Source: Bryobacterales bacterium (lineage in GTDB: Bacteria; Acidobacteriota; Terriglobia; Bryobacterales; Bryobacteraceae). From it: a DNA stretch of 25,783 nt. A model generated the notes under the pieces. It was not told where the DNA came from, searched no databases, and was given only the letters and a program-made list of their open reading frames with translations. Below, piece after piece: positions 13,408-21,490 of this stretch. The position numbers and the translations under genes were made by a program. Each line of letters begins with the position of its first letter. The first letter of the stretch is position 1. The DNA lies in the NCBI GenBank assembly GCA_003132865.1, contig PKYZ01000852.1, positions 680-26,462 on the forward strand. Direction: 5' to 3'.

Positions 13408-15921
13408 TTAACGCAAGGCAAAGGCGATCTGGTGGTCGACGTACTCATCCGTGGGGCCGGTGGGGATGTGCACGATCAATCCAGCCGGTCCTTCCCTCGT
13501 GGCGCCCTCCACGCTGGCCAACAGGTCGCCATTTACCAACTCCAGCCGGTAGTCGCGCGACGGGCGGCCCGAGACAGTGAGCACGAGTCGCCGGCCGTTG
13601 TCTGTCCAACGCTCGGATACGATCTTCAGGTTCATGCTGCGCCCGGCAAGTTGCGGCGGGGAAAACGGCAGCGCGTATCCGAACAGGCCGCGATGCCGGA
13701 TGGTGAGCGTGCTCTTGCCCGGCTGCACCGCGATTTCAAACCGCGGGTGCCAGTCCAGGTATTCGGAATCCGTTTTCCACGTGACTGACTTGCCGTCCAG
13801 GGTGGCGCTGTCCAAGTGCGCGCAAGGCGGGTAGGCGGGCGCAAACTCCAGGTGGACGACGCCGGCGCCGGAGTTGGCGATGGTCAACTGCAGCGTGCTG
13901 GCATCCCGCCGGATATCCAGATTCACACGCGCGCCAGGCAACGGGATGCCGTGCACACCGGCCGTCTGCCAGTCCGCCGGGAGGTGCGGCGCGAACACGA
14001 TTTTCCGGTCAGTCGCATCGGTCTCGAGGCCGAGCAGACCGCGCAGCAGAGGCGACACGACCATCGCGGCCGACCAGATCTGGTGCGGCGAAGCCGTGGA
14101 CAGCGGCGAATAGGAATCGCCGGAGAGCACCTCGGTGGTGTTGCCGCCCGCTCCGTCCAAGGCCAGCCATGCATTGGCGCGCAGGTTTGCCAGGGCCGGC
14201 TCGGCCGCATGATTGCGGTATTCGCCGACCGCAGCCCAGCCGGTGAAGAGCGGCCAGACCGAGCCAAAATGGTACCCCGAAGGGTCGTAGAGCGCGCTGT
14301 GCGATGAGATGATGCGGGTTCCCCAGTCAGTCGCAAACTGCTCCTGAGCGAGCAGTCCGATCATCTCCTGCGCATGCTGACGGTCCAGCAGATCGAACCA
14401 CATGGGGACGGTGGCCAGAACGCTGGGCTGGTCCACCGGCTGGCCGTTGGTGCCGAGCGCGAAGGCATAACTGTGCCCCGGCTGCCAGAACCGTTCTTCG
14501 AGCGCCCGGCGCTTCTGAACGAACTCCGCGTCGAGATCCTTGGCGCGCTGGCCGTCGTTGAGCAGGCGCGCCAGCATGGCCAAGGATCGCAAAGCTTCCA
14601 CGTAACACCCCGCCTGATACAACTCCACGCGGATCGGCAGCAAGGGTCCGCCCTCGACCCATCCGTGACCGACGTGCAGGTTCCGCGGGAAGCCGGCCTC
14701 ATCCAGAGTGGATCGCATGAACGCCAGAGCCTTCCACAGCCGCGGCGCCTGTTCGCGGGCGAAGGCCACGTCTCCGCTGGCGCGCACGTAATCGCCCGTG
14801 GCGATCGCGTAGAGCGGCGTGGCGTCCGCGGAGGCGAAGCCGTATGGGAATTGCTTGAACCAATCGACCAGGCTCGCGGATTGCGAGATCTCGTGCGGAA
14901 TCTTGCCATCGTCGCGCTGGAAATGCGAAATGAACTGGATAGCGGCGCGCGCGTTCGCGAAATCGCCGGCAGAGGTGAGCGCGAACGACGTCCAGAAAGA
15001 ATCGCGGCCGAAGAACCATGCAAAGCCCGGCCGGTAAGCGCCTTTCGACGGACCATAGCCGGCCACGAGGCCGCGGCCGAGAAATGGATTGTCCACAAAT
15101 CCCTTCACCACGCTGATGCGGGACCAATCGTAAGCTTGCTGCAGGTGCGCGTCGGGCAGCGATAGCTCAAGTGTGTTTGCAAGGTAGTCGCGGTAATACC
15201 GCTCGGTCTCATCGACAAGCTGGCCGCTGCGCGCGATCAGCCGGCTATAGGTTGCCAGCGCCTCATCGGCCGACTTCATCGATGCCGCCACCGCCAACAC
15301 GCGTTGCGCGTGCCCCTTGATTTCGCCGAGGGTAAACACCGCGTGGGTGGCGGCCGAATAGTTGGTCGCGTACTCCTGCGATTCGAGCGCGGCATCGGGC
15401 GATCCGAAGACGGCTGCGAAGGGCTGTCCGTCGGCCCCGAACTCAAAGCTCTTGAGCCGGCCGTTCCACTCGGCGTAGCCTGTGCCGATGGATGCCGGCC
15501 ACATGAGTTGGAAGTCGCGCACGAACTCCACATCGATGCGGAGCGGGCTGCGCGCGCGCACGTCGAGGAGGATGACCGCGCCTGGTTCATCAGTGGGCAC
15601 GACCAGGGTCTCGTCGGCCTGAAAATCGTCGCCGGTGTACGTGATGGTGTAGGATCCCGGACGCGCGGAGATGCGGCGCGCGATGCTCTCTCCGGGAATG
15701 ATTTGGGCGCCGGTGATGAACCTCAGTTTCAGGCCGCCGAAGATTTTCAGGGGGTAGACATACGCTTCCAGCGCGCCATCTTCGGTGCCGAGCAGTCCGG
15801 CACGCGGACCGGTCGCGTCCAGAAACTCCCACGCGCGGACGGGCCTTGAGAGTTGCGGGGTCGCGGCGAAGCAGGATAGGGCGAAGAGGAATGCGAGCGA
15901 CCGCAGTAGTGGTGGATGCAT
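13408..15921 (-). CDS. Secreted six-hairpin glycosidase (glycogen-debranching/GH63-like)
   Basis: An 837-residue protein with a signal peptide (LLRSLAFLFALSCFA). Residues ~25-230 are a beta-sandwich N-domain. The middle (~260-640) is an (alpha/alpha)6 barrel with PGFAWFFGRDSFWTSFALTS, DGKIPHEISQSASLVDWFKQ and GYHFGSVWPLFTGWAAVGEY, resembling amylo-alpha-1,6-glucosidase and related six-hairpin enzymes. A beta-rich C-domain follows. It likely hydrolyses alpha-linked glucans or other glycosides outside the cytoplasm; the exact specificity and catalytic acids cannot be fixed here. ATG 15921 is preferred: a TATACT hexamer (15934-15929, minus strand) ends 7 nt before it, and ATG 15927 would precede the transcription start. 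It is divergent from the CRTAC1-like gene at 15977. Confidence 0.85.
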   Translation of the reverse strand: MHPPLLRSLAFLFALSCFAATPQLSRPVRAWEFLDATGPRAGLLGTEDGALEAYVYPLKIFGGLKLRFITGAQIIPGESIARRISARPGSYTITYTGDDFQADETLVVPTDEPGAVILLDVRARSPLRIDVEFVRDFQLMWPASIGTGYAEWNGRLKSFEFGADGQPFAAVFGSPDAALESQEYATNYSAATHAVFTLGEIKGHAQRVLAVAASMKSADEALATYSRLIARSGQLVDETERYYRDYLANTLELSLPDAHLQQAYDWSRISVVKGFVDNPFLGRGLVAGYGPSKGAYRPGFAWFFGRDSFWTSFALTSAGDFANARAAIQFISHFQRDDGKIPHEISQSASLVDWFKQFPYGFASADATPLYAIATGDYVRASGDVAFAREQAPRLWKALAFMRSTLDEAGFPRNLHVGHGWVEGGPLLPIRVELYQAGCYVEALRSLAMLARLLNDGQRAKDLDAEFVQKRRALEERFWQPGHSYAFALGTNGQPVDQPSVLATVPMWFDLLDRQHAQEMIGLLAQEQFATDWGTRIISSHSALYDPSGYHFGSVWPLFTGWAAVGEYRNHAAEPALANLRANAWLALDGAGGNTTEVLSGDSYSPLSTASPHQIWSAAMVVSPLLRGLLGLETDATDRKIVFAPHLPADWQTAGVHGIPLPGARVNLDIRRDASTLQLTIANSGAGVVHLEFAPAYPPCAHLDSATLDGKSVTWKTDSEYLDWHPRFEIAVQPGKSTLTIRHRGLFGYALPFSPPQLAGRSMNLKIVSERWTDNGRRLVLTVSGRPSRDYRLELVNGDLLASVEGATREGPAGLIVHIPTGPTDEYVDHQIAFALR

Positions 15922-15928
15922 AGCCATC

Positions 15929-15969
15929 AGTATAGTTGGGGGTAGGAGGGAGGCTGGGGCCAGTATACT
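15929..15969. promoter_or_regulatory. Divergent -10 elements for the glycosidase and CRTAC1-like genes
   Basis: TATACT on the minus strand (15934-15929) ends 7 nt before ATG 15921, and TATACT on the plus strand (15964-15969) ends 7 nt before ATG 15977. Both are embedded in a repeated CAGTATA. The start codons are 55 bp apart. No good -35 hexamer is seen for either gene, so activators may be needed. Confidence 0.5.
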
Positions 15970-15976
15970 TGAAGAA

Positions 15977-17767
15977 ATGAACAGAGGGTTGACGAGGCGG
16001 GCATGGATGGGCCTGATGGCCGTTCCCGCGGTGCGGGCCTGGGGACAGGGCGTGTCCACGCGTGGCGTAAAGCCCATGCCGCGCGGGAAACCATCGGGAC
16101 TGCCCTGGCACGCCAGATTCGTCGATATCGCAGAGCAGGCCGGCCTGCGCACGCCCGTGATCTACGGCGGCGCGAAACGTAAGAACTATATCCTGGAAAC
16201 AGTGGGCTGCGGAGTCGCGTTTATCGACTACGACAACGATGGGTGGCTCGACATCTTCATACTGAGCGGCACGTGTGTCGATAATCCGCCTGCGGGCGCC
16301 CACAACCGGCTGTACAAGAACAACCGCAACGGCACCTTCACCGATGTGACCGAACAGGCCGGACTGATGCGCTCCGGCTGGGCGTCGGCGGTTTGCGTGG
16401 GCGACTATGACAACGACGGGTTCGACGACTTATTCATCACTTACTGGGGCCAGAACGTTTTGTATCACAACAACGGCAACGGCACATTTACCGATGTCAC
16501 TGCGAAGGCCGGGTTGCTGCAGGCGGGCACGCCTTGGGGATCGGGCTGCACGTTCGTAGATTACGACCGCGATGGCAACCTGGACCTGTTTGTGGCACAC
16601 TACCTGGAATTCGATTTCGGGTCCGTGCCCAAGCCTGGAGAAAACTCCAATTGCAACTGGAAAGGCATTCCGGTGAACTGCGGGCCGCGCGGTCTGCCGC
16701 CCGGTTCGCTGGCTCTCTACCACAACAACGGCAACGGCACGTTTACCAACGTGAGCGCGCAATCCGGGATACTCAAGCTTAAAGGTTACGCCATGACTGC
16801 CGTGGCCGCGGATTTCGATAACGACGGCTGGCCGGACATCTACGTGGCTTGTGACTCCACACCCAGTTTCCTGCTGCGCAACAATCGCAATGGCACTTTC
16901 ACCGATATCGGCCTGGAGAGCGGCGTGGCCTTGAACGAGGATGGCATGGAGCAAGCCGGCATGGGCGTGGGAGTCGGCGATTATAACCTGGACGGCAACC
17001 TGGATATCTTCAAGACGCACTTCGCCGACGACACGAACATTCTGTACAGGAACGATGGCAAGGGCAATTTCGAAGATACGACTATCAGCGCTGGTCTGGC
17101 CGTGGAGACGCGCTTCATCGGGTGGGGCGCGGGCATCGTTGACCTGGACAACGACGGCAATCCGGACCTGTTCTTTGTGACCGGCAGCGTCTACCCCGAA
17201 GTGGAGGCTAAGCTGCCCGGTTATCCGTTCAAGACGCCGCGGGTGATCTTCCGCAACTTAGGCAATGGAAAATTCGAGGAGTTGATGGATCAGGCTGGAC
17301 CCGGAATCGCGGCGCCGCATGCCAGCCGCGGGTGTGCGTTCGGCGATTTTGACAACGACGGCGATATCGACATGGCGATCGTGAACCTGAACGAACCACC
17401 TTCGCTGCTGCGCAACGATGTGAGCGGCGGCGCGCACTGGCTGAAAGTGAAGCTGGTGGGAGTGAAGTCAAACCGTAGTGCGATCGGCGGCAGAGTGACC
17501 GCGCACTACGGCGGGAAGGTCCAGGCGCAGGAGGTGTTGAGCCAGTCGAGCTTCTACTCGGCCAGCGATCGGCGGCTGCACTTCGGTTTGGGCGCGGCTA
17601 CTAGGGCCGATCTGGAGATACGCTGGCCGAATGGCAATCGGGAGCGGGTGGAGAACGTGCTGGCAGACCGCTTGGTGGTCATCCGGGAGGGCGCGGGCGT
17701 GGTGAAGGAGAATCGTTTCGATGGGGTCGGGCCAAACTCGAATTCACACGTCAGGACGAGCCCGTAG
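15977..17767 (+). CDS. Second Tat-exported FG-GAP protein with ASPIC/UnbV C-terminus (CRTAC1-like)
   Basis: A 596-residue protein. The N-terminus MNRGLTRRAWMGLMAVPAVR contains TRRAWMG, a twin-arginine-like signal. Seven calcium-loop repeats match those of the first CRTAC1-like protein in number and order (DYDNDGWLD, DYDNDGFDD, DYDRDGNLD, DFDNDGWPD, DYNLDGNLD, DLDNDGNPD, DFDNDGDID). The C-terminal ASPIC/UnbV domain starts HWLKVKLVGVKSNRSAIGGR. The open frame extends upstream to 15785 inside the divergent glycosidase gene; ATG 15977 is chosen for the signal peptide and the TATACT 7 nt upstream. It is clearly paralogous to 2583-4436 (shared NGNGTFTDVT and ETxGCGxAFxDYDNDGWLD), but it lacks an adjacent cytochrome gene. 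Confidence 0.92.
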   Translation: MNRGLTRRAWMGLMAVPAVRAWGQGVSTRGVKPMPRGKPSGLPWHARFVDIAEQAGLRTPVIYGGAKRKNYILETVGCGVAFIDYDNDGWLDIFILSGTCVDNPPAGAHNRLYKNNRNGTFTDVTEQAGLMRSGWASAVCVGDYDNDGFDDLFITYWGQNVLYHNNGNGTFTDVTAKAGLLQAGTPWGSGCTFVDYDRDGNLDLFVAHYLEFDFGSVPKPGENSNCNWKGIPVNCGPRGLPPGSLALYHNNGNGTFTNVSAQSGILKLKGYAMTAVAADFDNDGWPDIYVACDSTPSFLLRNNRNGTFTDIGLESGVALNEDGMEQAGMGVGVGDYNLDGNLDIFKTHFADDTNILYRNDGKGNFEDTTISAGLAVETRFIGWGAGIVDLDNDGNPDLFFVTGSVYPEVEAKLPGYPFKTPRVIFRNLGNGKFEELMDQAGPGIAAPHASRGCAFGDFDNDGDIDMAIVNLNEPPSLLRNDVSGGAHWLKVKLVGVKSNRSAIGGRVTAHYGGKVQAQEVLSQSSFYSASDRRLHFGLGAATRADLEIRWPNGNRERVENVLADRLVVIREGAGVVKENRFDGVGPNSNSHVRTSP

Positions 17768-17862
17768 TTCGTTGGAGCACGAGAATATGGGCCCGTGTCG
17801 GCGGCGGCCGAAGGCCCGCGGCCTATATTAGCTCATATTTACGCGGCGTGACCCGCTGAGAT

Positions 17863-17874
17863 ACACTTGAGTGT
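17863..17874. promoter_or_regulatory. Small inverted repeat upstream of the protease gene
   Basis: ACACT-TG-AGTGT, with 5-bp arms, lies 23 bp upstream of the protease ATG. It is a possible operator. No convincing -10/-35 pair is seen in the 130-bp gap. Confidence 0.25.
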
Positions 17875-17897
17875 CTGAACATTTCAACGAGTAAGAG

Positions 17898-18716
17898 ATG
17901 GCAAACTCACCGATACCTCTGCTGCAATATGAAGACGTACAATCGCAAATCGTTCCTATTCTGACCGTGCACGGGTCGCGGGATGAACTGCGAATAGATT
18001 CGTTCGAGGGAACCGGCTTTTTCCCGGCGCCGAGAGTGTTTGTCACATGCTGGCATTGTGTGGCGCAGCCTCTCGGATACGTGGCTATGGTGCGAATTCC
18101 GGGAAGCGAAAGATACCAAACGTGGCCTTTGCTCGACATTACCCGGCACCCAAATGGCTGTGATCTCGCTATAGCCAGTGTTGCGCTCACACACACTCGA
18201 CCATTCGTCCTTTCGATCGCGGACAGCGAGGTACTCGCCGGTACGGAAGTGTGGTCATATGGCTATCCGCTCTCGAATGTCCTGTCGGGAATGGACGGAG
18301 AAAACGTTCTGCATTGGGGCGGGCGGTATCTCCAGGGCTATATTACGCAAGCTTTCCGTCATGAACATCGTGGTTATGGGATGACAATGGCCTATGAGTT
18401 GGACATGCCCACTCCCGCCGGTCTCAGCGGCGCTCCGCTGCTAAGGCGTGACACGCGCGAGATCATTGGTGTTGTATATGGTATGAACGACGTCGCATTG
18501 ATAGAACAGTTCTCGGAAGTCGATCAGGAGGGCAAGCGTACAGCTGAAATTCAACGGATAGTTTCCTTTGGACTGGCCCATCATACGGCGAATCTGCAAA
18601 CCCTCTCAGGTCCCGCCACTGACGGCAAGCCGCTTGCCGAGTACATTCGAACACCAGGAGCGATGGAGTTTGCTCCTTTGCGATCGACACAGATTCGGCC
18701 AAGGCCAAAGAGTTAG
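17898..18716 (+). CDS. Trypsin-fold serine protease-like protein
   Basis: A 272-residue protein without a signal peptide, so probably cytoplasmic. The catalytic triad of the chymotrypsin fold is recognisable: H53 in GTGFFPAPRVFVTCWHCV, D89 in NGCDLAIASV and S177 in TPAGLSGAPLL (GxSGxP). The length fits a bare protease domain; there is no PDZ domain and no transmembrane helix. Stand-alone cytoplasmic trypsin-like domains are known in bacterial defence and peptide-maturation contexts, but no partner is obvious here. The only neighbours are a 34-codon ORF 8 bp downstream and a toxin-antitoxin pair. It sits between resident genes with a toxin-antitoxin system, so it was probably acquired. Confidence 0.82.
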   Translation: MANSPIPLLQYEDVQSQIVPILTVHGSRDELRIDSFEGTGFFPAPRVFVTCWHCVAQPLGYVAMVRIPGSERYQTWPLLDITRHPNGCDLAIASVALTHTRPFVLSIADSEVLAGTEVWSYGYPLSNVLSGMDGENVLHWGGRYLQGYITQAFRHEHRGYGMTMAYELDMPTPAGLSGAPLLRRDTREIIGVVYGMNDVALIEQFSEVDQEGKRTAEIQRIVSFGLAHHTANLQTLSGPATDGKPLAEYIRTPGAMEFAPLRSTQIRPRPKS

Positions 18717-18724
18717 GACTTGCC

Positions 18725-18829
18725 ATGTTGGAAGCCTCTTCAACATACCGGATCCCCCGCTTCGCCGAGCTTGACGCCCAGATCCGGGCCGAGGCCGAAC
18801 GGCGCCAAGACAGGCCAAGCTCAAGCTGA
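18725..18829 (+). CDS. Possible 34-residue ORF after the protease gene
   Basis: ATG 18725, with AGGAC 6 nt upstream and 8 bp after the protease stop, encodes MLEASSTYRIPRFAELDAQI, then a charged helix rich in R and E, ending PSSS. Another frame continues the basic helical pattern (AKLKLKPHRAARRAQWK) from about the same place. This may therefore be a frameshifted, once longer protein, or a small substrate or partner of the protease. No homology is recognised. The ~200 bp that follow hold no other supported gene. Confidence 0.3.
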   Translation: MLEASSTYRIPRFAELDAQIRAEAERRQDRPSSS

Positions 18830-18988
18830 AACCGCACCGCGCGGCGAGACGTGCCCAGTGGAAACACCTACAGATCTCGCTACTGGCGAGACGAGCAGGG
18901 CCAGTGTCAGTGGTCGCGAACAAACTGAACCAATTCGCTATTAGGATCGTCGCTGGCGCCGACTCCTGCATCACCCGGCCATTTGCCG

Positions 18989-18994
18989 TACAAT
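18989..18994 (+). promoter_or_regulatory. Candidate -10 of the toxin-antitoxin operon
   Basis: TACAAT lies 38 nt upstream of the antitoxin ATG. GACTCC (18961-18966) upstream and GGAGTC (19011-19016) downstream form inverted arms around it. These could be the operator for antitoxin autorepression usual in this family. Confidence 0.35.
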
Positions 18995-19032
18995 TATATA
19001 GGAGTCCTTCGGGAGGAAGTTTCACTACAAAA

Positions 19033-19332
19033 ATGGCTTTACCAACAGCAGTTCGTCGGCGGGATCAACGTCTCGAAGCACGGATTACGCCAGATCAGAA
19101 AGAACTGATCGAGCGCGCCGCGTGTGTTCAAGGCCGGACGGTAACCGATTTTGTGGTCAGCGCCTTGCAGGAGGCGGCAAAGCAAGCCATTGCGGACCAC
19201 ACCGTCTGGAAGCTCACGCAGGAGCAGCAGAAGGTTTTCATCGGCGCGCTGACGGATGCGCCTGCGCCGAACAAAAAACTGCAGAAAGCGTACAAGCGGT
19301 TCCGGAAGTACAAAGCATCCGGTCGCCGGTAA
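19033..19332 (+). CDS. DUF1778-type antitoxin (TacA-like)
   Basis: A 99-residue protein. The N-terminal half is a ribbon-helix-helix DNA-binding domain (RLEARITPDQKELIERAACV, then QGRTVTDFVVSALQEAA). The C-terminal tail (LTQEQQKVFIGALTDAPAPN, then KKLQKAYKRFRKY) is the toxin-neutralising segment typical of DUF1778 antitoxins. It is encoded 5 bp before the GNAT toxin gene. ATG 19033 is used because upstream in-frame codons give no conserved sequence; a GGGAGGAAG lies about 14 nt before it. By family analogy it represses its own promoter with the toxin and blocks the toxin active site. Confidence 0.9.
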   Translation: MALPTAVRRRDQRLEARITPDQKELIERAACVQGRTVTDFVVSALQEAAKQAIADHTVWKLTQEQQKVFIGALTDAPAPNKKLQKAYKRFRKYKASGRR

Positions 19333-19337
19333 AGTCG

Positions 19338-19850
19338 TTGCTCAACTTTCCAATCGAACCGTTCGGTCCACAACACGACCGACCAAACTTCCGGTGTGGA
19401 AACGAAGCGCTGGACCGTTATTTTCACGAGCGCATTAGGAAAGAAGTAGAGGCAAAAGTCGCCGCTGCTTTTGTCATGGCGGACGGCCCGGCGGTTCTCG
19501 GTTATTACACGCTTTCCGCGCACAGCATTGAGCGGAACGCCCTGCCGGACGACGTCGCCAAGAAACTGAAGTTGCCGAAGTACCCGCTCATCCCCGCCAC
19601 CCTAATGGGAAGACTCGCCGTGGATCTGAAGCACCAGGGCCAGCGCCTCGGTGAAATTCTGCTGATGGATGGGCTGGAGCGCAGCTACGTTCATTCAAGC
19701 CAAGTGGCCTCGTTCGCCGTCGTGGCCGACGCGAAGGAAAACGCCGTAGAGTTCTACCGGCGATACGGATTTCTGCAGTTGCCACTGGGACTACGGATGT
19801 TCATTCCAATGGAGACCATAGAGAAGCTGATCGGCTCCCCGCAGCGGTGA
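19338..19850 (+). CDS. GNAT acetyltransferase toxin (TacT/AtaT-like)
   Basis: A 170-residue protein from TTG 19338 (LLNFPIEPFGPQHDRPNFRC, then GNEALDRYFHERI). There is no ATG near the conserved N-terminus, so TTG is the best start, 5 bp after the antitoxin stop. The acetyl-CoA site is GRLAVDLKHQGQRLGEILLM (91-110), and the FYRRYGF motif (139-145) carries the conserved tyrosine. Toxins of this family acetylate the amino group of aminoacyl-tRNAs and stop translation; the target tRNA cannot be read from sequence. The core motifs are intact, so the pair is likely functional. Confidence 0.88.
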   Translation: MLNFPIEPFGPQHDRPNFRCGNEALDRYFHERIRKEVEAKVAAAFVMADGPAVLGYYTLSAHSIERNALPDDVAKKLKLPKYPLIPATLMGRLAVDLKHQGQRLGEILLMDGLERSYVHSSQVASFAVVADAKENAVEFYRRYGFLQLPLGLRMFIPMETIEKLIGSPQR

Positions 19851-19853
19851 AGC

Positions 19854-19872
19854 CACAGGCTGAAGGCCTGTG
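19854..19872. terminator. Hairpin between toxin and trehalase genes; ACAGGC-type repeat
   Basis: CACAGGC, TGAAG, GCCTGTG: a 7-bp stem 3 bp after the toxin stop and 20 bp from the end of the convergent trehalase gene. It is the third copy of the ACAGGC/GCCTGT hairpin family in the window. Confidence 0.55.
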
Positions 19873-19891
19873 CCTCATAAGCTAAAGCATG

Positions 19892-21466
19892 TCACTGCTT
19901 GCCGGCCGGCAGTTCATCCAGCAGGCGCGTATACACCGCATTGGTCCAGCCGAAGCCGGCCTGGTTCGACTGGTAGCCGAAGCGAATGCTGCTGCTGTCG
20001 GTGCCGCGGCGGACCACATCGTACTTCTCCACGATGAAGCCAACCTTAAGATACTCGTTGCGCACCAGCGACAGAAACTTCTCCGAAATCCGATCCGCAT
20101 CGGCGTTGAACCCGTAACGCCGCAGCCCTTCGACCGCGATCATCTCCAAAGGCGCCCAACCGAATGGCAGGTCCCACTGATTACCGCTGTCGAAGGTGCT
20201 GGTGGCGAGGCCGCCCGGCCACTCGAACTGCGCCAAGTTTCTCTCCACGGCGGCCGCCTGCTCCTTGGTCGCGATGCCGGCCCACAGCGGATAAAACGTG
20301 GTCAGGAACGGGTACTGCCGCACGGTCTTATGCGCGAAGTTGTAATCGTAGTAGAGCCCATCCTGCGCGTCCCACATGAGCCGGTTGATGGCGGCCGCGC
20401 GATCGGCCGCGCGCTTCCGCCAGGGGGCGGCTTCCGCGTCTTTGCCAAGGATCGTGAGGATTTCAGCGGTTTGTTGCTCCATCAGGTACAGCAGCGAATT
20501 GAGACACACGGGATCGTAATGGATGATGTCCACGCTGAAGGGGCCGAAACGATTGGATGGGTCAAAGCCAGACTCGCGCATCGAGCGGTCGCCTTTGTAA
20601 AAGAGATCGGTGAGTATGTTTCTCTTCCGGTCATAGAACTCGCCTACCTCGTAAGCGTTGACTTGGCGCGTGCGGTAGTATTCTTCCACCCGGTCGTAGT
20701 GAGTCAGTCCTTGGGCATCGCGTTCGGCGGAAAGCGACTCGGGCGCCGGGCCGTCGCCCAGGTCATAGTAGCGGGACAAGCCCGTACCCGGCGTAATGTG
20801 GGGCTCGCTGGTCCAGAAGCGGTAATAGGATTCGATGGCGGGCACGGCGTCCGCCAGCCACTTGCGGTCCTTGTTCCGCTGGTAGACGCCCAGCAGCATC
20901 TGAGTCAGGAACGGCGGCTGCGAGCGCGTGAGGTAATAGGTGCGGTTGGCGTTCAGGATCTTTCCATAGTTGCGGATCTCGTACAGGAAATTGTCAGCCA
21001 TGTCCTTGGCGAGCGCGACGTCGTTGTCGCGCAGCAGGCCAAGCTGGATGAAATAGCTGTCCCACCCGTACATTTCATTGAAGCGTCCGCCGGGCACGAC
21101 GTAGGGCCGCGGCAGATACAGCAGGCCTTGCTCCTTGATGGCCGCGAGATCCTCCGGAAGCTTGCGGATCTCAATCTTTTCAAAATCGGCCGGCGCCATT
21201 TCTTGCCGCAACCCCTGCTCGATCTGCCGGGCATTCTCTTTGGCGGGAACGTAAACGGGCCAGCGGCCATTGGGCAACGGTTTGAATTTGGGATCGGCGG
21301 CGGCCGAAGCCAGAATACGGTTCGAGCGGGTCAACACGCTCCACATCTTGCGGATGTAATCCTGAATCGGATCGGGCTGCTTCTTGGGGGCCGTTTGCGC
21401 TGCGAGGACCGCCGCAAGCAGGGCCGCGCAGAAGCCGGGGACGAAATAGCGTGTACGTTGGCGCAA
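19892..21466 (-). CDS. treA: Secreted trehalase, glycoside hydrolase family 37
   Basis: A 524-residue protein with a signal peptide (FCAALLAAVLAAQTA), hence periplasmic. It cleaves trehalose to two glucose molecules. Both trehalase signatures are present: PGGRFNEMYGWDSY (125-138) and QWDLPFGWAP (430-439). The inferred catalytic acid is D302 (ESGFDPSNR) and the base is E480 (VEKYD), with GFGWTNAV near the end. The length is normal for bacterial TreA. The start codon is TTG 21466: no in-frame ATG precedes the signal peptide, and TATACT ends 6 nt upstream, so it is probably leaderless. It is divergent from the GH130 gene with only 24 bp between start codons. The gene symbol is by family. Confidence 0.93.
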   Translation of the reverse strand: MRQRTRYFVPGFCAALLAAVLAAQTAPKKQPDPIQDYIRKMWSVLTRSNRILASAAADPKFKPLPNGRWPVYVPAKENARQIEQGLRQEMAPADFEKIEIRKLPEDLAAIKEQGLLYLPRPYVVPGGRFNEMYGWDSYFIQLGLLRDNDVALAKDMADNFLYEIRNYGKILNANRTYYLTRSQPPFLTQMLLGVYQRNKDRKWLADAVPAIESYYRFWTSEPHITPGTGLSRYYDLGDGPAPESLSAERDAQGLTHYDRVEEYYRTRQVNAYEVGEFYDRKRNILTDLFYKGDRSMRESGFDPSNRFGPFSVDIIHYDPVCLNSLLYLMEQQTAEILTILGKDAEAAPWRKRAADRAAAINRLMWDAQDGLYYDYNFAHKTVRQYPFLTTFYPLWAGIATKEQAAAVERNLAQFEWPGGLATSTFDSGNQWDLPFGWAPLEMIAVEGLRRYGFNADADRISEKFLSLVRNEYLKVGFIVEKYDVVRRGTDSSSIRFGYQSNQAGFGWTNAVYTRLLDELPAGKQ

Positions 21467-21472
21467 GAAAAC

Positions 21473-21482
21473 AGTATATTAC
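21473..21482. promoter_or_regulatory. Overlapping divergent -10 elements (trehalase and GH130)
   Basis: The minus-strand TATACT (21478-21473) sits 6 nt from the trehalase TTG. The plus-strand TATTAC (21477-21482) sits 8 nt from the GH130 ATG. They overlap by two bases in a 24-bp gap, so RNA polymerase cannot occupy both at once. Any -35 elements must lie inside the opposite coding regions; none is convincing. Confidence 0.45.
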
Positions 21483-21490
21483 TTTAAGCC

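Noticed and set aside
17768..17860. GC-rich stretch with GGGCC/GGCCC arms after the second CRTAC1-like gene
   Set aside because: The arms do not form one consistent stem; low-complexity GGC repeats explain the matches.
19889..21487. 532-codon plus-strand open frame
   Set aside because: It mirrors the trehalase gene, whose two signatures and catalytic residues are on the minus strand.
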